Shown here: in pieces, positions 20,415-28,981 of the stretch
Numbering within the stretch: the stretch's first letter is position 1
Layout of the letters: every line of letters starts with the position of its first letter
DNA from: Euzebya sp.
GTDB lineage: Bacteria > Actinomycetota > Nitriliruptoria > Euzebyales > Euzebyaceae
Direction: 5' to 3'
Assembly: GCF_964222135.1 (NCBI RefSeq)
Contig: NZ_CAXQBR010000109.1
Location: 30,035 to 94,034, forward strand
Length of the DNA: 64,000 nucleotides
Program-made: the position numbers and the translations under genes
The notes under the pieces: model-generated
The model's database searches: none
Seen by the model: the letters and a program-made list of their open reading frames with translations, nothing else
What the model was told of the DNA's origin: nothing

Positions 20415-21064
20415 TCCGCGTGCTCATCGTCGAGGACCACGCGAGCTTCCGACAGGCGCTGGCGGCCGTGCTGTCGCTCGAGCCGGACCTGACCATCGGC
20501 GGCCAGCTGGGCACCGGCGAGGTCGACGCCGCGCTCGCCGCCGCGGCGGACGCCGACGTCGCGATCGTCGACCTCGAACTGCCCGAGGGCGACGGCGTCG
20601 GCATCGTCGAGGCGCTGCGGCAGGCCGCCCGCCCCGTCCCCTCGGTGGTCCTGACGGGGTTGCGCGACGACCGCGAGCTCGGCCGGGCCATCGAGGCCGG
20701 CGCCGCCGCGGTGCTCACCAAGACCGCCGAGATGATCGCGATCGTCGACGCGGTGCGGGTGGTCGCCGCCGGCGGCTCGGTCCTGCCACCGGAGGTGACC
20801 AGCCAGCGCCTGCGCGCCCTGGCGCGCGACCGCGAGCGCCGCTGGCGGTCCGAGCTGCTCGCGAACGAGCTGACCGCGCGCGAGATCGAGGTCCTCGAGC
20901 ACCTGGTCTACGGCGAGGGCAACGCCGACATCGGCGCCCGGCTGGGGATCTCGCCGGAGACGGTGCAGACCCACGTCCGGAACCTCATGGCCAAGCTGGG
21001 GGCGACGTCACGGCTTCACGCGGTCAGCCTCGCCCTCCAGCACGAGCTGGTCGACCCACCGTGA
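20411..21064 (+). CDS. LuxR/NarL-type response regulator
   Basis: 217 aa. Receiver domain with acidic pocket EDH near residue 9, phospho-acceptor Asp near 54 (AIVDLELPEGDG), and the conserved Thr and Lys (VVLTG, AVLTKTA). A C-terminal LuxR HTH follows (LTAREIEVLEHLVYGEGNAD, SPETVQTHVRNLMAKLG). Partner of the kinase with which it is coupled by GTGA. Targets unknown; the antiporter genes just downstream are the obvious guess. Confidence 0.92.
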   Translation: MIRVLIVEDHASFRQALAAVLSLEPDLTIGGQLGTGEVDAALAAAADADVAIVDLELPEGDGVGIVEALRQAARPVPSVVLTGLRDDRELGRAIEAGAAAVLTKTAEMIAIVDAVRVVAAGGSVLPPEVTSQRLRALARDRERRWRSELLANELTAREIEVLEHLVYGEGNADIGARLGISPETVQTHVRNLMAKLGATSRLHAVSLALQHELVDPP

Positions 21065-21090
21065 GCCGGCGCCCGGATCGGTACGGATCA

Positions 21091-21108
21091 CTACCCGAGA
21101 CCGGGTAG
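21091..21108. other. Hairpin CTACCCG-AGAC-CGGGTAG
   Basis: A 7-bp perfect inverted repeat between the regulator stop and the next gene. It could be a weak terminator or a dyad operator for a regulator; the position, 34 nt before the ATG at 21142, allows either. Confidence 0.35.
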
Positions 21109-21141
21109 GGACCACCGTCCGTCGGCGGGGACGCTGGTGGC

Positions 21142-21726
21142 ATGCAGGCCCACGTCCCGGCGCACCGCCCCCACGGCTCCCACCGGCCGGCCCTCGGCCT
21201 GGCCGCCGGCGTCGTCGTCGTGCTGGCCGGCGGCACGCTCGCGGCCACCGACGTCACGGTCGGGGTCGCCATCGCGTGCGCCGGCCTCCTGATGGCCGTC
21301 TGGTACGTGGGGGTCCTCGACGACGAGCGCACCCTCGCCAACCTCGCGGGCGTCGCCCTCGGCGACATGGCCGTGCCGCTGCCGGTCCTGCCGGCGGCGT
21401 CAGCGCACCCCCCCCGCGACGTCGCCCTGCTGTCCGACGACCTGCCGGCCGTGGTCGCCCTGCCCGCCGGCGGGTGGGGGCTCGTCCCGCGCGACTCCGC
21501 CCGAGCGGCGCTCGGGCGCGCCGGGTTCGGCGGCCGGTGGCACCGGATCGCCCGGCCCGTGGACGTCTGGGACCCAGACGTGGCGCTCCCCGACATCGGC
21601 CGGATCCCCCGGGACGCCGACGCGGTGCTGGTCAGCAACCCGGCAGGTGCGCCCCTCGGCGTGACCGGCGCCGCGATGCGGGCGCGGGCGACGGCCGTCG
21701 CGCGGGCGCAGGAGCTGAGCCGGTGA
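21142..21726 (+). CDS. Two-helix membrane protein coupled to antiporter
   Basis: 194 aa. Two adjacent N-terminal helices (LAAGVVVVLAGGTLAATDV, GVAIACAGLLMAVWYVGVL) are followed by a soluble part of about 130 residues with alternating strands (DVALLSDDLPAVVALPAGG, DADAVLVSNPAGAPLG). Stop and the antiporter start overlap (GTGA), so the two are made together, perhaps as an accessory subunit. Family not recognised. Confidence 0.65.
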   Translation: MQAHVPAHRPHGSHRPALGLAAGVVVVLAGGTLAATDVTVGVAIACAGLLMAVWYVGVLDDERTLANLAGVALGDMAVPLPVLPAASAHPPRDVALLSDDLPAVVALPAGGWGLVPRDSARAALGRAGFGGRWHRIARPVDVWDPDVALPDIGRIPRDADAVLVSNPAGAPLGVTGAAMRARATAVARAQELSR

Positions 21727-23861
21727 CGCCGGTCCTGGCCGCCGGCGCAGTCGCCGCGGAGGACCTCCTCCGCTTCTGGATCGCCCTCGGGGTCCTGCTG
21801 GCGGCCGCCAAGGTGCTCGGGTGGGCGGCCCGCCGCGCGGGCCAGCCGGCGGTGGTCGGCGAGCTGTCGGCCGGCGTGCTGCTGGGCCCGACGCTCCTCG
21901 GCAGGATCGCCCCGGACCTGACCTCGTGGCTGTTCCCCGTGGAGGGCAACGCGGCCGCGATGATCAGCGCCGTCGCATGGCTGGGCGTCGTGCTCCTGCT
22001 CGCGGTCACGGGCTTCGAGATCGACCTCGGCACGCTCAAGCGGTTGGGCCGGACCGCGACGACGACCGCCACGGCGAGCCTCGTCATCCCGGTCGCGATG
22101 GGGCTCGCGCTCGGGTTCGCGCTGCCGACCAGCTTCGCCGGCGAGAACGGCGAGGGGTCCCTCCCCCTCTTCATCGGTGTCGCCCTGGGCATCTCGTCGC
22201 TCCCCGTCGTGGCGAAGGTGCTGCGCGAGCTGCAGCTCGCCAAGGCCGGCGTGGGCCAGGTCATGCTCGCTGCCGGCATGGTCAACGACGTGATCGGCTG
22301 GGCCCTCCTCGGTGTCGTGGCCGGTGTCGTGTCGGCCAGCGGCTCGCCCCTCATCGGGCTCGCCACCGCCCTGATCGGCTCCGTCGCGGTCATCGTCGGT
22401 GGCCTCACGGTCGGCCAGCGGGCCGTCGACTGGCTGCTCCGGCTGGTCCGCCGCCGCGACGACGACCGCGGGTCGCTCCTCGGCGTCTCGACGATCCTCA
22501 TCGTCGCCGCCGGGGCGGTGACCCAGGCGATCGGGGTCGAGGCGGTGCTCGGCGCGTTCGTCGCCGGCATGGTGCTGGCGCGGTCCCCGCTGGGCGGCCG
22601 ACCCATCGAGAAGCCGCTCAGCCAGATGGCCGACCAGATCCTCGCCCCGGTGTTCTTCGCGACCGCCGGCCTGCAGGTCGACCTGTTCGCGATCGTCCAG
22701 CCGCCGATCCTGTGGTGGACGCTCGCGATCGTCGCCGTCGCGGTCGTGGGGAAGGTGCTCGGCGGATGGCTCGGCGCCCGGCTCGGCGGGTTCTCCCACC
22801 GGGACAGCCTGGCCGTCGGCATCGGCCTGAACGCCCGCGGAGCACTCGAGATCGTCGTGGCGTCCGTCGGCCTCTCCCTGGGCGTGCTGTCCAGCGAGGC
22901 CTACAGCGCCATCGTGGTCATGGCCGTGCTCACGTCGCTGATGGCCCCGCCGCTGCTGACCGCCGTGCTCGGCCTGACACCGGGCCGTGGCGACGACGAC
23001 GAGGAGGCCAGTCGCTTCGCCCGCATGCGGACCGCGCTGATGCCCACCCGCGGCGGAGCCTCATCGGTGCTGGCCGGCCGGGTCGCCGACGCGGTGCTGC
23101 CGCCGACGGCCACGCTGACCGCCCTGACCGTCCACGCGACCGGTGAGGACGCCCCGGCCGGCCGCGCGGCCGCCCGCGCCCTCGGGGCCCACGTCCGCCG
23201 ACGGCTGCGGGGGCGCGACCACGTGGCCGACGACCCCGCGGACGAGGTCCTCGCCGAATCGGCCCTCGGCTACGACCTGCTGGCCGTCGGCGCCACGGCC
23301 GACCAGCTGGGCGGGCAGATCAGCCGGACCCTCGAGCGCATGATCGCCCACGCGCCCGTGCCGGTGCTGCTCGTCCGCAACGCCCCGGACGCCGACCCGG
23401 AGCACATCGCGCTGCGCCGCGTCGCCGTGGGGATCACCGGATCGGACGCCGCGTCCCTCGCCGTCGACCTGGCCGCCCGCGTGGCGGCCACCAACGACGC
23501 CCGGTTGACGCTGCTCCACGTCGTGGTGCGCCCCGAGCCCACCGCCCCCGCCACGGGCTCGGCGGCGGTCCCCTCCTCCTCCGCCGCGGTCGCACAAGCC
23601 GTGCCGTTCACCGACGCGACCGACCTGCTGACGACCCCCCGACGGCAGGCGGAGGCGCTCGGCGTCCACGCCGACCTGCGGGTCCTGCACAGCCGCACGG
23701 TCGCCGAGCAGCTGGTCGAGGCGGCGGTCGAGGCGGACGCCGACCTGCTGGTCATCGGCGGGCAGCGCCGGGCCGACGGGTCCTTCCTCGGCCACACCGT
23801 CGCCCACCTCCTGCGCGCCGCGCCGATGTCGGTCGCGGTGGTCATCGCCCCGCGCGGGTAG
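21723..23861 (+). CDS. CPA2-family cation/H+ antiporter with C-terminal universal stress domains
   Basis: 712 aa. Residues 1-415 form a Na_H_exchanger domain of about 12 helices with the family segments VVGELSAGVLLGPTLLG, AGMVNDVIGWALLG (conserved Asp), ILAPVFFATAGLQVDL and GIGLNARGALEIV. Residues 430-712 hold two UspA-like folds (CxVGATADQLG-type loop, then LLVIGGQRRADGSFLGHTVAHLL with the G2xG9GS-like end), which bind nucleotides and probably regulate transport. Exchanges Na+ or K+ for H+. GTG start coupled to the two-helix protein. Downstream of a two-component system. Confidence 0.9.
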   Translation: MTPVLAAGAVAAEDLLRFWIALGVLLAAAKVLGWAARRAGQPAVVGELSAGVLLGPTLLGRIAPDLTSWLFPVEGNAAAMISAVAWLGVVLLLAVTGFEIDLGTLKRLGRTATTTATASLVIPVAMGLALGFALPTSFAGENGEGSLPLFIGVALGISSLPVVAKVLRELQLAKAGVGQVMLAAGMVNDVIGWALLGVVAGVVSASGSPLIGLATALIGSVAVIVGGLTVGQRAVDWLLRLVRRRDDDRGSLLGVSTILIVAAGAVTQAIGVEAVLGAFVAGMVLARSPLGGRPIEKPLSQMADQILAPVFFATAGLQVDLFAIVQPPILWWTLAIVAVAVVGKVLGGWLGARLGGFSHRDSLAVGIGLNARGALEIVVASVGLSLGVLSSEAYSAIVVMAVLTSLMAPPLLTAVLGLTPGRGDDDEEASRFARMRTALMPTRGGASSVLAGRVADAVLPPTATLTALTVHATGEDAPAGRAAARALGAHVRRRLRGRDHVADDPADEVLAESALGYDLLAVGATADQLGGQISRTLERMIAHAPVPVLLVRNAPDADPEHIALRRVAVGITGSDAASLAVDLAARVAATNDARLTLLHVVVRPEPTAPATGSAAVPSSSAAVAQAVPFTDATDLLTTPRRQAEALGVHADLRVLHSRTVAEQLVEAAVEADADLLVIGGQRRADGSFLGHTVAHLLRAAPMSVAVVIAPRG

Positions 23862-23879
23862 ACGACCCCACCCGCGGAG

Positions 23880-24479
23880 TCAGGGGCCGCCGTCGACCTC
23901 GAGCGCGGCAGCGTCCACCACCCGATCCCCGAGGTCGAAGACCCTCCGCGCGTTCTCGGCGTGCTCCCCCACCAGGGCGCGCAGCTGCGCGTCGGTCACC
24001 TCGACGGCCTCATCCACCACGAACCACCGCACCTCCTGGCCGAACGGCGGTGTCGTCCGCGATCCGAGGTACGTGCACGCGGTCCGCCCAGGTGGCAGGA
24101 GCGCCGACAGGGCACCCTGCCGCTCGAGCAGGCGGTCGACGGCGGCGTTCCGTCGACCGATGGCCAACCGCAGGGCGAGGACCGACGTCCGATCCCCGTC
24201 CACGTGGACGATGTGCAGCTCCCCTGCGCCCTGGACGCCGTCCCACAGGTGCTCGGACGGGGCGTGGGTGTGGAACTCGACCACAGCCAGCGGCTCGCTC
24301 CCGTCACCGATGCGCAGGTGACCGCCGGAGCCCGCCGGCACGGGCACCATCCCCGCGTTGAACGGGCTGTCGCGCTCCTGCCACCGGGCGTCCGGGTACG
24401 AGCAGGACGGATGCCAGACCTCGCTCGTCCGGATGGTGCTGGAATCGATGTCGATCGGTGATTGCTGCGGGTAGTTCAT
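23880..24479 (-). CDS. Alpha-type carbonic anhydrase without signal peptide
   Basis: 199 aa. Alpha-class signatures: QSPIDI at 6-11, zinc ligands His70 and His72 in FHTHAPSEH, His89 in ELHIVH, and YLGSRTTPPFGQEVRWFVV with the Thr-Thr-Pro-Pro active-site loop. It interconverts CO2 and bicarbonate. Two oddities: it begins directly at QSPIDI, with neither the usual export signal nor the N-terminal Trp-rich segment, and the Cys that normally follows TTPP is Phe, so the family disulfide is missing. Both fit a cytosolic enzyme. AGGA before ATG supports the start. Confidence 0.85.
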   Translation of the reverse strand: MNYPQQSPIDIDSSTIRTSEVWHPSCSYPDARWQERDSPFNAGMVPVPAGSGGHLRIGDGSEPLAVVEFHTHAPSEHLWDGVQGAGELHIVHVDGDRTSVLALRLAIGRRNAAVDRLLERQGALSALLPPGRTACTYLGSRTTPPFGQEVRWFVVDEAVEVTDAQLRALVGEHAENARRVFDLGDRVVDAAALEVDGGP

Positions 24480-24591
24480 GAGTTCCTGTGGCCGTCTGCC
24501 GGTGCGAGGGGTGTCGGCGCCCGACGGGCTCGGCGGGTTGCCCGGCCATCCCCGTCTGCGCGGCGGTGATCATCTCCCGCCGGCCTGGCAC

Positions 24592-25200
24592 CTAACCGCC
24601 GGCAGACGCCCTCACGAGCGCGGCGGCGACCTCGTCGACTCGGGCCTCGAGCTCGGCGATGGTCCCCTCGTTGCGGATGACGTGCGTGGCGACGGCGACC
24701 TTGTCGGCCTCCGACGCCTGGCTGTCGATCCGCGCCCAGGCCTCGGTCGGGTCCATGTCCCGGTCGGCCACGAGCCGGTCGTGCTGGACCTGGCGGTCCG
24801 CGGTGACCACGACGATCTCGGGGTAGGCGTCGGCGTGCCCCATCTCCACGAGCAGGGGGGAGTCGACGACGACCGGGCCGTCGTGGTCGGCCAGCGCGGC
24901 GATCCGCCGACCCACCTCCTCGGCGATCCGCGGGTGGGTGATGGCGTTCAGCGCCTGTCGGGAGGGCTCGTCGCCGAAGACGATGGCGGCGAGGGCCGGG
25001 CGGTCGAGCGCACCGTCCGCCCGGATCACCCCGTCGCCGAAGCGGTCGGCGATCTCGGCCAGCGCGGGACGTCCCGGCTCCACGACCACCCGCGCGACCA
25101 CGTCGGCGTCGATCACGGGGAACCCGTGGACCTCCGCGAAGCGCCGCGAGACCGTCGACTTCCCCGTCGCGATCCCGCCCGTGAGCCCGACCAGCAGCAT
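24592..25200 (-). CDS. coaE: Dephospho-CoA kinase
   Basis: 202 aa, typical length. P-loop GLTGGIATGKST at 5-16, the DADVVAR segment, and lid-type region SQASEADKVAVATHVIRNEGT with the C-terminal conserved N. Last step of coenzyme A synthesis. TAGCCT 8 nt before the ATG suggests a leaderless transcript. Downstream of rpsA on the same strand with a terminator between them. Confidence 0.96.
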   Translation of the reverse strand: MLLVGLTGGIATGKSTVSRRFAEVHGFPVIDADVVARVVVEPGRPALAEIADRFGDGVIRADGALDRPALAAIVFGDEPSRQALNAITHPRIAEEVGRRIAALADHDGPVVVDSPLLVEMGHADAYPEIVVVTADRQVQHDRLVADRDMDPTEAWARIDSQASEADKVAVATHVIRNEGTIAELEARVDEVAAALVRASAGG

Positions 25201-25208
25201 GGGCGGGC

Positions 25209-25214
25209 AGGCTA
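25209..25214 (-). promoter_or_regulatory. -10 element for leaderless coaE
   Basis: TAGCCT on the minus strand, 8 nt before the coaE ATG. Confidence 0.45.
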
Positions 25215-25257
25215 GCGGCCCGGACCTCTCGGGGCCGGGTGCGTCGCCCGAGACGCG

Positions 25258-25287
25258 ACGAGGGACCGTCCGGAGACGGTCCCTCGT
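25258..25287 (-). terminator. Terminator of rpsA
   Basis: ACGAGGGACCGTC and GACGGTCCCTCGT form a 13-bp perfect stem with loop CGGA, 42 nt beyond the rpsA stop. A T-run is absent, as often in high-GC actinobacteria. Confidence 0.65.
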
Positions 25288-25329
25288 TCGTGCAGCTGTC
25301 GCCCGGGCGGCGACGTGGAGGCGCTACTC

Positions 25330-26931
25330 CTACTCGTCGCTGCTCTCGGGCTCCTCGGCCTCGGCGGTCTCGGCGTCGTCGGTCTCGGCGTCCGGGGTCG
25401 CAGCCTCGTCGGTAGCGGCCTCGGTGCTCCCCTCCTCCTCGGCCGGCTCGTCCGCGGCCGCCTCGGTGGTCTCCTCCGCGACGGGCTCCTCGGAGACGTC
25501 CTCGGAGTCGGCCTCCTCGTCCTCGACGTCGGCGTCCTCGGCCGCCGCGGCCGCGGCCTGGGCCTGGACGCGGGCGATGACGTCCTGGGCGGACAGGCCG
25601 CCGGACTCACCGGACTCCTCGTCCTCCGCCTCCTCGGCGGCGCGGGCCTGCTGCGAGCGCTGCATGGCCTGGGCCAATGCGGCACCCATCGCCGAGCCGC
25701 CGTCGCCGCCGGTGTCCCCACCACGGCTGGAGGTCGGGGCCTCCGCGGCGTAGGTCGGGGCCTCGTCGATCTCGGGCGCCTCGCCGTAGCCGGCCTTGAC
25801 GGCCTGCTTCAGCGACAGCGAGATCCGGCGGCGGACGTCGTCGATGTCGATGATCTTGACGGTCAGGCGGTCGTTGACCTTGACGACCTGCTCGGGCTGC
25901 TCGACGTGGGCGTCGGCCAGCTCGGAGATGTGGATCAGGCCCTCGATGCCGTCCTCGACCTTCACGAAGGCGCCGAAGGGGACCAGCTTGGTGACGTTGC
26001 CCTCGACGAACTCGCCCACGTAGTGCTGGCGGGCGAACTGCTGCCACGGGTCTTCCTGGGTCGCCTTGAGCGACAGCGACACGCGCTCGCGCTCGAGGTC
26101 CACGTCGAGCACCTCGACCTCGACCTCCTGGCCCAGCTCGACGACCTCACCGGGGTGGTCGACGTGCTTCCAGGACAGCTCGGAGACGTGCACGAGCCCG
26201 TCCACGCCGCCCAGGTCGACGAACGCGCCGAAGTTGACGCAGGAGGAGACGGTGCCCTTGCGGATCTCGCCCTTCTGCAGGGTCTCGAGGAACTCCCGGC
26301 GGAACTCGCTCTGGGTCTCCTCGAGGAACTTGCGGCGGCTCAGGACCACGTTGTTGCGGTTCTTGTCGAGCTCGATGACCTTGCACTCGAGCTCCTGGCC
26401 CACGTAGGGGTGCAGGTCGCGGACGCGCCGCATCTCGACCAGCGACGCGGGCAGGAAGCCGCGGAGGCCGATGTCGAGGATGAGGCCGCCCTTGACGACC
26501 TCGATGACCGTGCCGGTGACCGTGGAGTCCCGCTCGTGGATCTCCTCGATCTTGCCCCAGGCGCGCTCGTACTGGGCGCGCTTCTTCGAGAGGACCAGCC
26601 GACCGTCCTTGTCCTCCGTCTGGAGGACGAGGGCCTCGATCACATCGCCCACGGCGACGACCTCGTTGGGGTCGACGTCGTGCTTGATGGAGAGCTCGCG
26701 GCTGGGGATGACCCCCTCGGACTTGAAGCCGATGTCGAGGAGGACCTCCTCGGGATCGACCTTGACGACGACCCCCTCCACGATGTCACCGTCGTCGAAG
26801 TCCTTGACGGTGGCCTCGAGTGCGGCGAGGAAGGCTTCCTCGGTGCCGAACTCCTCGAGGAGGATGGCGGCTCCCCGCTCCCGCTCCTCGTCAGGGGCGG
26901 TGGCCAGGATGTGGGTCTGCTCGTCGGTCAT
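25330..26931 (-). CDS. rpsA: 30S ribosomal protein S1
   Basis: 533 aa. Four S1 (OB-fold) domains: residues about 50-125 (GDIVEGVVVKVDPEEVLLDIG), 140-205 (GLILDIGLRGFLPASL), 225-295 (FGAFVDLGGVDGLVHVSELSW) and 310-380 (FGAFVKVEDGIEGLIHISEL), as in actinobacterial S1. A long acidic low-complexity tail follows (Glu/Ala/Asp/Thr, about 150 residues). S1 helps mRNA bind the 30S subunit and may matter less for leaderless mRNAs, which seem common here. ATG at 26931 chosen as first Met giving the family N-terminus. Confidence 0.95.
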   Translation of the reverse strand: MTDEQTHILATAPDEERERGAAILLEEFGTEEAFLAALEATVKDFDDGDIVEGVVVKVDPEEVLLDIGFKSEGVIPSRELSIKHDVDPNEVVAVGDVIEALVLQTEDKDGRLVLSKKRAQYERAWGKIEEIHERDSTVTGTVIEVVKGGLILDIGLRGFLPASLVEMRRVRDLHPYVGQELECKVIELDKNRNNVVLSRRKFLEETQSEFRREFLETLQKGEIRKGTVSSCVNFGAFVDLGGVDGLVHVSELSWKHVDHPGEVVELGQEVEVEVLDVDLERERVSLSLKATQEDPWQQFARQHYVGEFVEGNVTKLVPFGAFVKVEDGIEGLIHISELADAHVEQPEQVVKVNDRLTVKIIDIDDVRRRISLSLKQAVKAGYGEAPEIDEAPTYAAEAPTSSRGGDTGGDGGSAMGAALAQAMQRSQQARAAEEAEDEESGESGGLSAQDVIARVQAQAAAAAAEDADVEDEEADSEDVSEEPVAEETTEAAADEPAEEEGSTEAATDEAATPDAETDDAETAEAEEPESSDE

Positions 26932-27188
26932 GTAGGCGGTCCGTTCAAGGGGTTGGCAGTGTCGCAGGGACCTGTCACGAGGGACAGGGTGTGGATCTGA
27001 TCCTGTTGGTCGCCACCGTGCGGGGAGGCCCGGCGGCGGGTGTGCGCGCCCGACTGGGACGGCGAGCAGCACAGAAAGCCCCCGGAGGGGCGGAGGACTC
27101 AGTCTGCCACGGCGCGTCGGGGCACGCCACCGCCAGTCCAGCCGTCCGCGCGGGGGCGTCCGACGCGGCGGACGGCCGTGGACCGGGA
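26932..27188. other. rpsA upstream region without a gene
   Basis: Together with the repeats up to 27324 this is a 393-nt gap. It holds the presumed rpsA leader with a small hairpin CCTGTC-CCTCGT-GACAGG, and a 9-bp inverted repeat GCCGTCCGC/GCGGACGGC at 27141-27176 that could terminate metZ transcripts. I could not identify the rpsA promoter. Confidence 0.4.
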
Positions 27189-27310
27189 CTCAGATCTGAG
27201 CCGCAGGGCCGCCGGCGGGGCGAACTCTCAGATCTGTGATCGCGGTCGCGCGCACCGGGACCCAGATCTGAGCCGCACCTGCGCCGGCGGAGCTGAACCT
27301 CAGATCTGAG
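27189..27310. repeat. Four CTCAGATCTGAG palindromes in a tandem 72-bp unit
   Basis: The palindrome (core CAGATCTG) occurs at 27189-27200, 27227-27238, 27261-27272 and 27299-27310. Offsets are 38, 34 and 38 bp, so a roughly 50-bp two-site unit is duplicated with a 72-bp period; the flanks (GAGCCGCA, GCCGGCGG) are shared between the units. It lies just after the metZ stop. Could be a protein-binding array or terminator-like element. Confidence 0.85.
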
Positions 27311-27324
27311 ATGACGAGCGGCGC

Positions 27325-28500
27325 TCAGGCGGACAACGCCCGGGCGAGGTCCTCGCGCAGGTCCTCGACGTCCTCCAACCCGACCGACAGCCGGATCACC
27401 CCGTCGGTGATGCCGACGGCCGCCCGCCCCTCCGGGCCGATGCGGTGGTGCGTCGTCGTCGCCGGGTGGCAGGCCAGGGACTTCGCGTCGGCGAAGTTGT
27501 TCGAGATGTCCACGACGTCGAGGGCGTCGAGGACCGCGAACGCCCGGTCGGTCCCGCCCTCCACCTCGAACGTCACCACGGTCCCGCCGCCGGTCATCTG
27601 CCGCCGGGCCAGGTCGTGCTGGGGGTGGGACGCCAGCCACGGGTGGCGCACCCACGTGACCGCCGGCTGCGACTCGAGCCAGCCGGCCAGATCGAGGGCG
27701 GTGGCGGCCATCCGCTCGACCCGCAACCGCAGGGTCTCGAGGCCCTTCAGCACCACCCAGGCGTTGAACGGGCTGAGGACCGGGCCGGTGTGGCGCATCA
27801 GCGGTTGGACCTCGCCGTCGATGAACGCCGCCGACCCGAGGATCACCCCGCCGAGGGTCCGTCCCTGGCCGTCCATGTGCTTGGTGGTCGAGTAGACGAC
27901 GACGTCGGCGCCCAGGTCGAGGGGCCGTTGGAACACCGGGGAGGCGAAGATGTTGTCCACGATCACGCGGGCGCCCACCGCGTGGGCGAGCTCGCAGACC
28001 GCGGCGATGTCGACGAGCTCCTGCATGGGGTTCGAGGGGCTCTCGAAGAACACCGCTGCCGCCGGTGTCGACAGGGCCGACTCCCACTGGCCCAGGTCGT
28101 CGCCGTCGACGAAGTCGGTCGTGACGCCGTAGCGGGGCAGGATCTCGTCGAGGACGACGGTGCAGGACCCGAAGAGGCTCCGGGCCGCCACCACCCGGTC
28201 CCCCGCCCGCACCGACGCGAGCAGGGCGTAGAACACCGCGGCCATCCCGCTCGCCGTCGTCCACGCGGCCTCGGCGCCCTCGAGCTGGCGCACCCGCTCG
28301 GTCAGCATCGCGACGGTCGGGTTGGACACGCGGCTGTAGCGGTGGCGCTCGATGTCACCGGCGAACGCGGCCGCCGCCTCCGCGGCCGTGGCGTACACGT
28401 ACCCGGAGTTCAGGAACAGCGCCTCGGAGGTCTCGTCGAACGCCGAGCGCGCCAGTCCGCCGCGGACCGCGGCGGTGTCGGGGCGCCAGTCGCCGGCCAC
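27325..28500 (-). CDS. metZ: O-succinylhomoserine sulfhydrylase
   Basis: 391 aa PLP enzyme of the Cys/Met metabolism family. The PLP-lysine is Lys207 in YSTTKHMDGQGR, a signature that fits MetZ better than cystathionine gamma-synthase; other motifs are SRVSNPT, ASGMAAVFYAL, FFESPSNPM and DNIFASPVFQRP. It makes homocysteine from O-succinyl (or O-acetyl) homoserine and sulfide. GTG start with GAGG upstream, 6 nt after the rhodanese gene, a common genomic pairing. Homocysteine would feed the methyltransferases at 45413 and 60277. Confidence 0.9.
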   Translation of the reverse strand: MAGDWRPDTAAVRGGLARSAFDETSEALFLNSGYVYATAAEAAAAFAGDIERHRYSRVSNPTVAMLTERVRQLEGAEAAWTTASGMAAVFYALLASVRAGDRVVAARSLFGSCTVVLDEILPRYGVTTDFVDGDDLGQWESALSTPAAAVFFESPSNPMQELVDIAAVCELAHAVGARVIVDNIFASPVFQRPLDLGADVVVYSTTKHMDGQGRTLGGVILGSAAFIDGEVQPLMRHTGPVLSPFNAWVVLKGLETLRLRVERMAATALDLAGWLESQPAVTWVRHPWLASHPQHDLARRQMTGGGTVVTFEVEGGTDRAFAVLDALDVVDISNNFADAKSLACHPATTTHHRIGPEGRAAVGITDGVIRLSVGLEDVEDLREDLARALSA

Positions 28501-28506
28501 GGGGCC

Positions 28507-28920
28507 TCAGGACTGCGTCCAGGGCAGGCCGGCGGCCTTCCAGCCCGCCGAGGTGCCCCGGTGGCCGGCGGCGTCCCGCGGTCCCTCGAACCCGCCGGCG
28601 ACGTTGTGGGCGCGGGTGTAGCCGTGCGCGGTGGCGGCCTCGGCCGCCGCGGCGGAGCGGGCGCCGCTCCGGCACAGGAACAGGACCGGGGTGTCGGGGT
28701 CGAGCCCCTCGGCGTCGAGCTCGTCGAGGAAGGCCTCGTTGCGGCCGCCGTCCGCGGTGCTCCACTCGATCCGGACGACCGCCTTGTCGACGTCGTCGAG
28801 GTCCGGCAGCCCGACGTAGGTCCACTCCGCGCGGGTCCGCACGTCCACGAGGACCGCGTCGCGGTCGTCCTCCAGGACGTCCCACGCCTCCTCGGGGCTG
28901 ATGTCACCAGCGTGCGCCAT
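28507..28920 (-). CDS. Rhodanese-like sulfurtransferase
   Basis: 137 aa single rhodanese domain with active-site loop LCRSGARS, nucleophile Cys83, and DVRTRAEW typical of the N-terminal side. Transfers sulfane sulfur via a persulfide. Lies directly upstream of metZ, suggesting it handles sulfur for homocysteine synthesis. TAGGCT 8 nt before the ATG marks a leaderless start. Confidence 0.9.
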   Translation of the reverse strand: MAHAGDISPEEAWDVLEDDRDAVLVDVRTRAEWTYVGLPDLDDVDKAVVRIEWSTADGGRNEAFLDELDAEGLDPDTPVLFLCRSGARSAAAAEAATAHGYTRAHNVAGGFEGPRDAAGHRGTSAGWKAAGLPWTQS

Positions 28921-28928
28921 GGCGCCAG

Positions 28929-28934
28929 AGCCTA
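28929..28934 (-). promoter_or_regulatory. -10 element for leaderless rhodanese-metZ operon
   Basis: TAGGCT on the minus strand, 8 nt before the ATG at 28920. Confidence 0.45.
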
Positions 28935-28981
28935 TGCGGCGCAGCGGCCCCGATCGGGCGTGCGAAGGCGCAGAACCCCGG

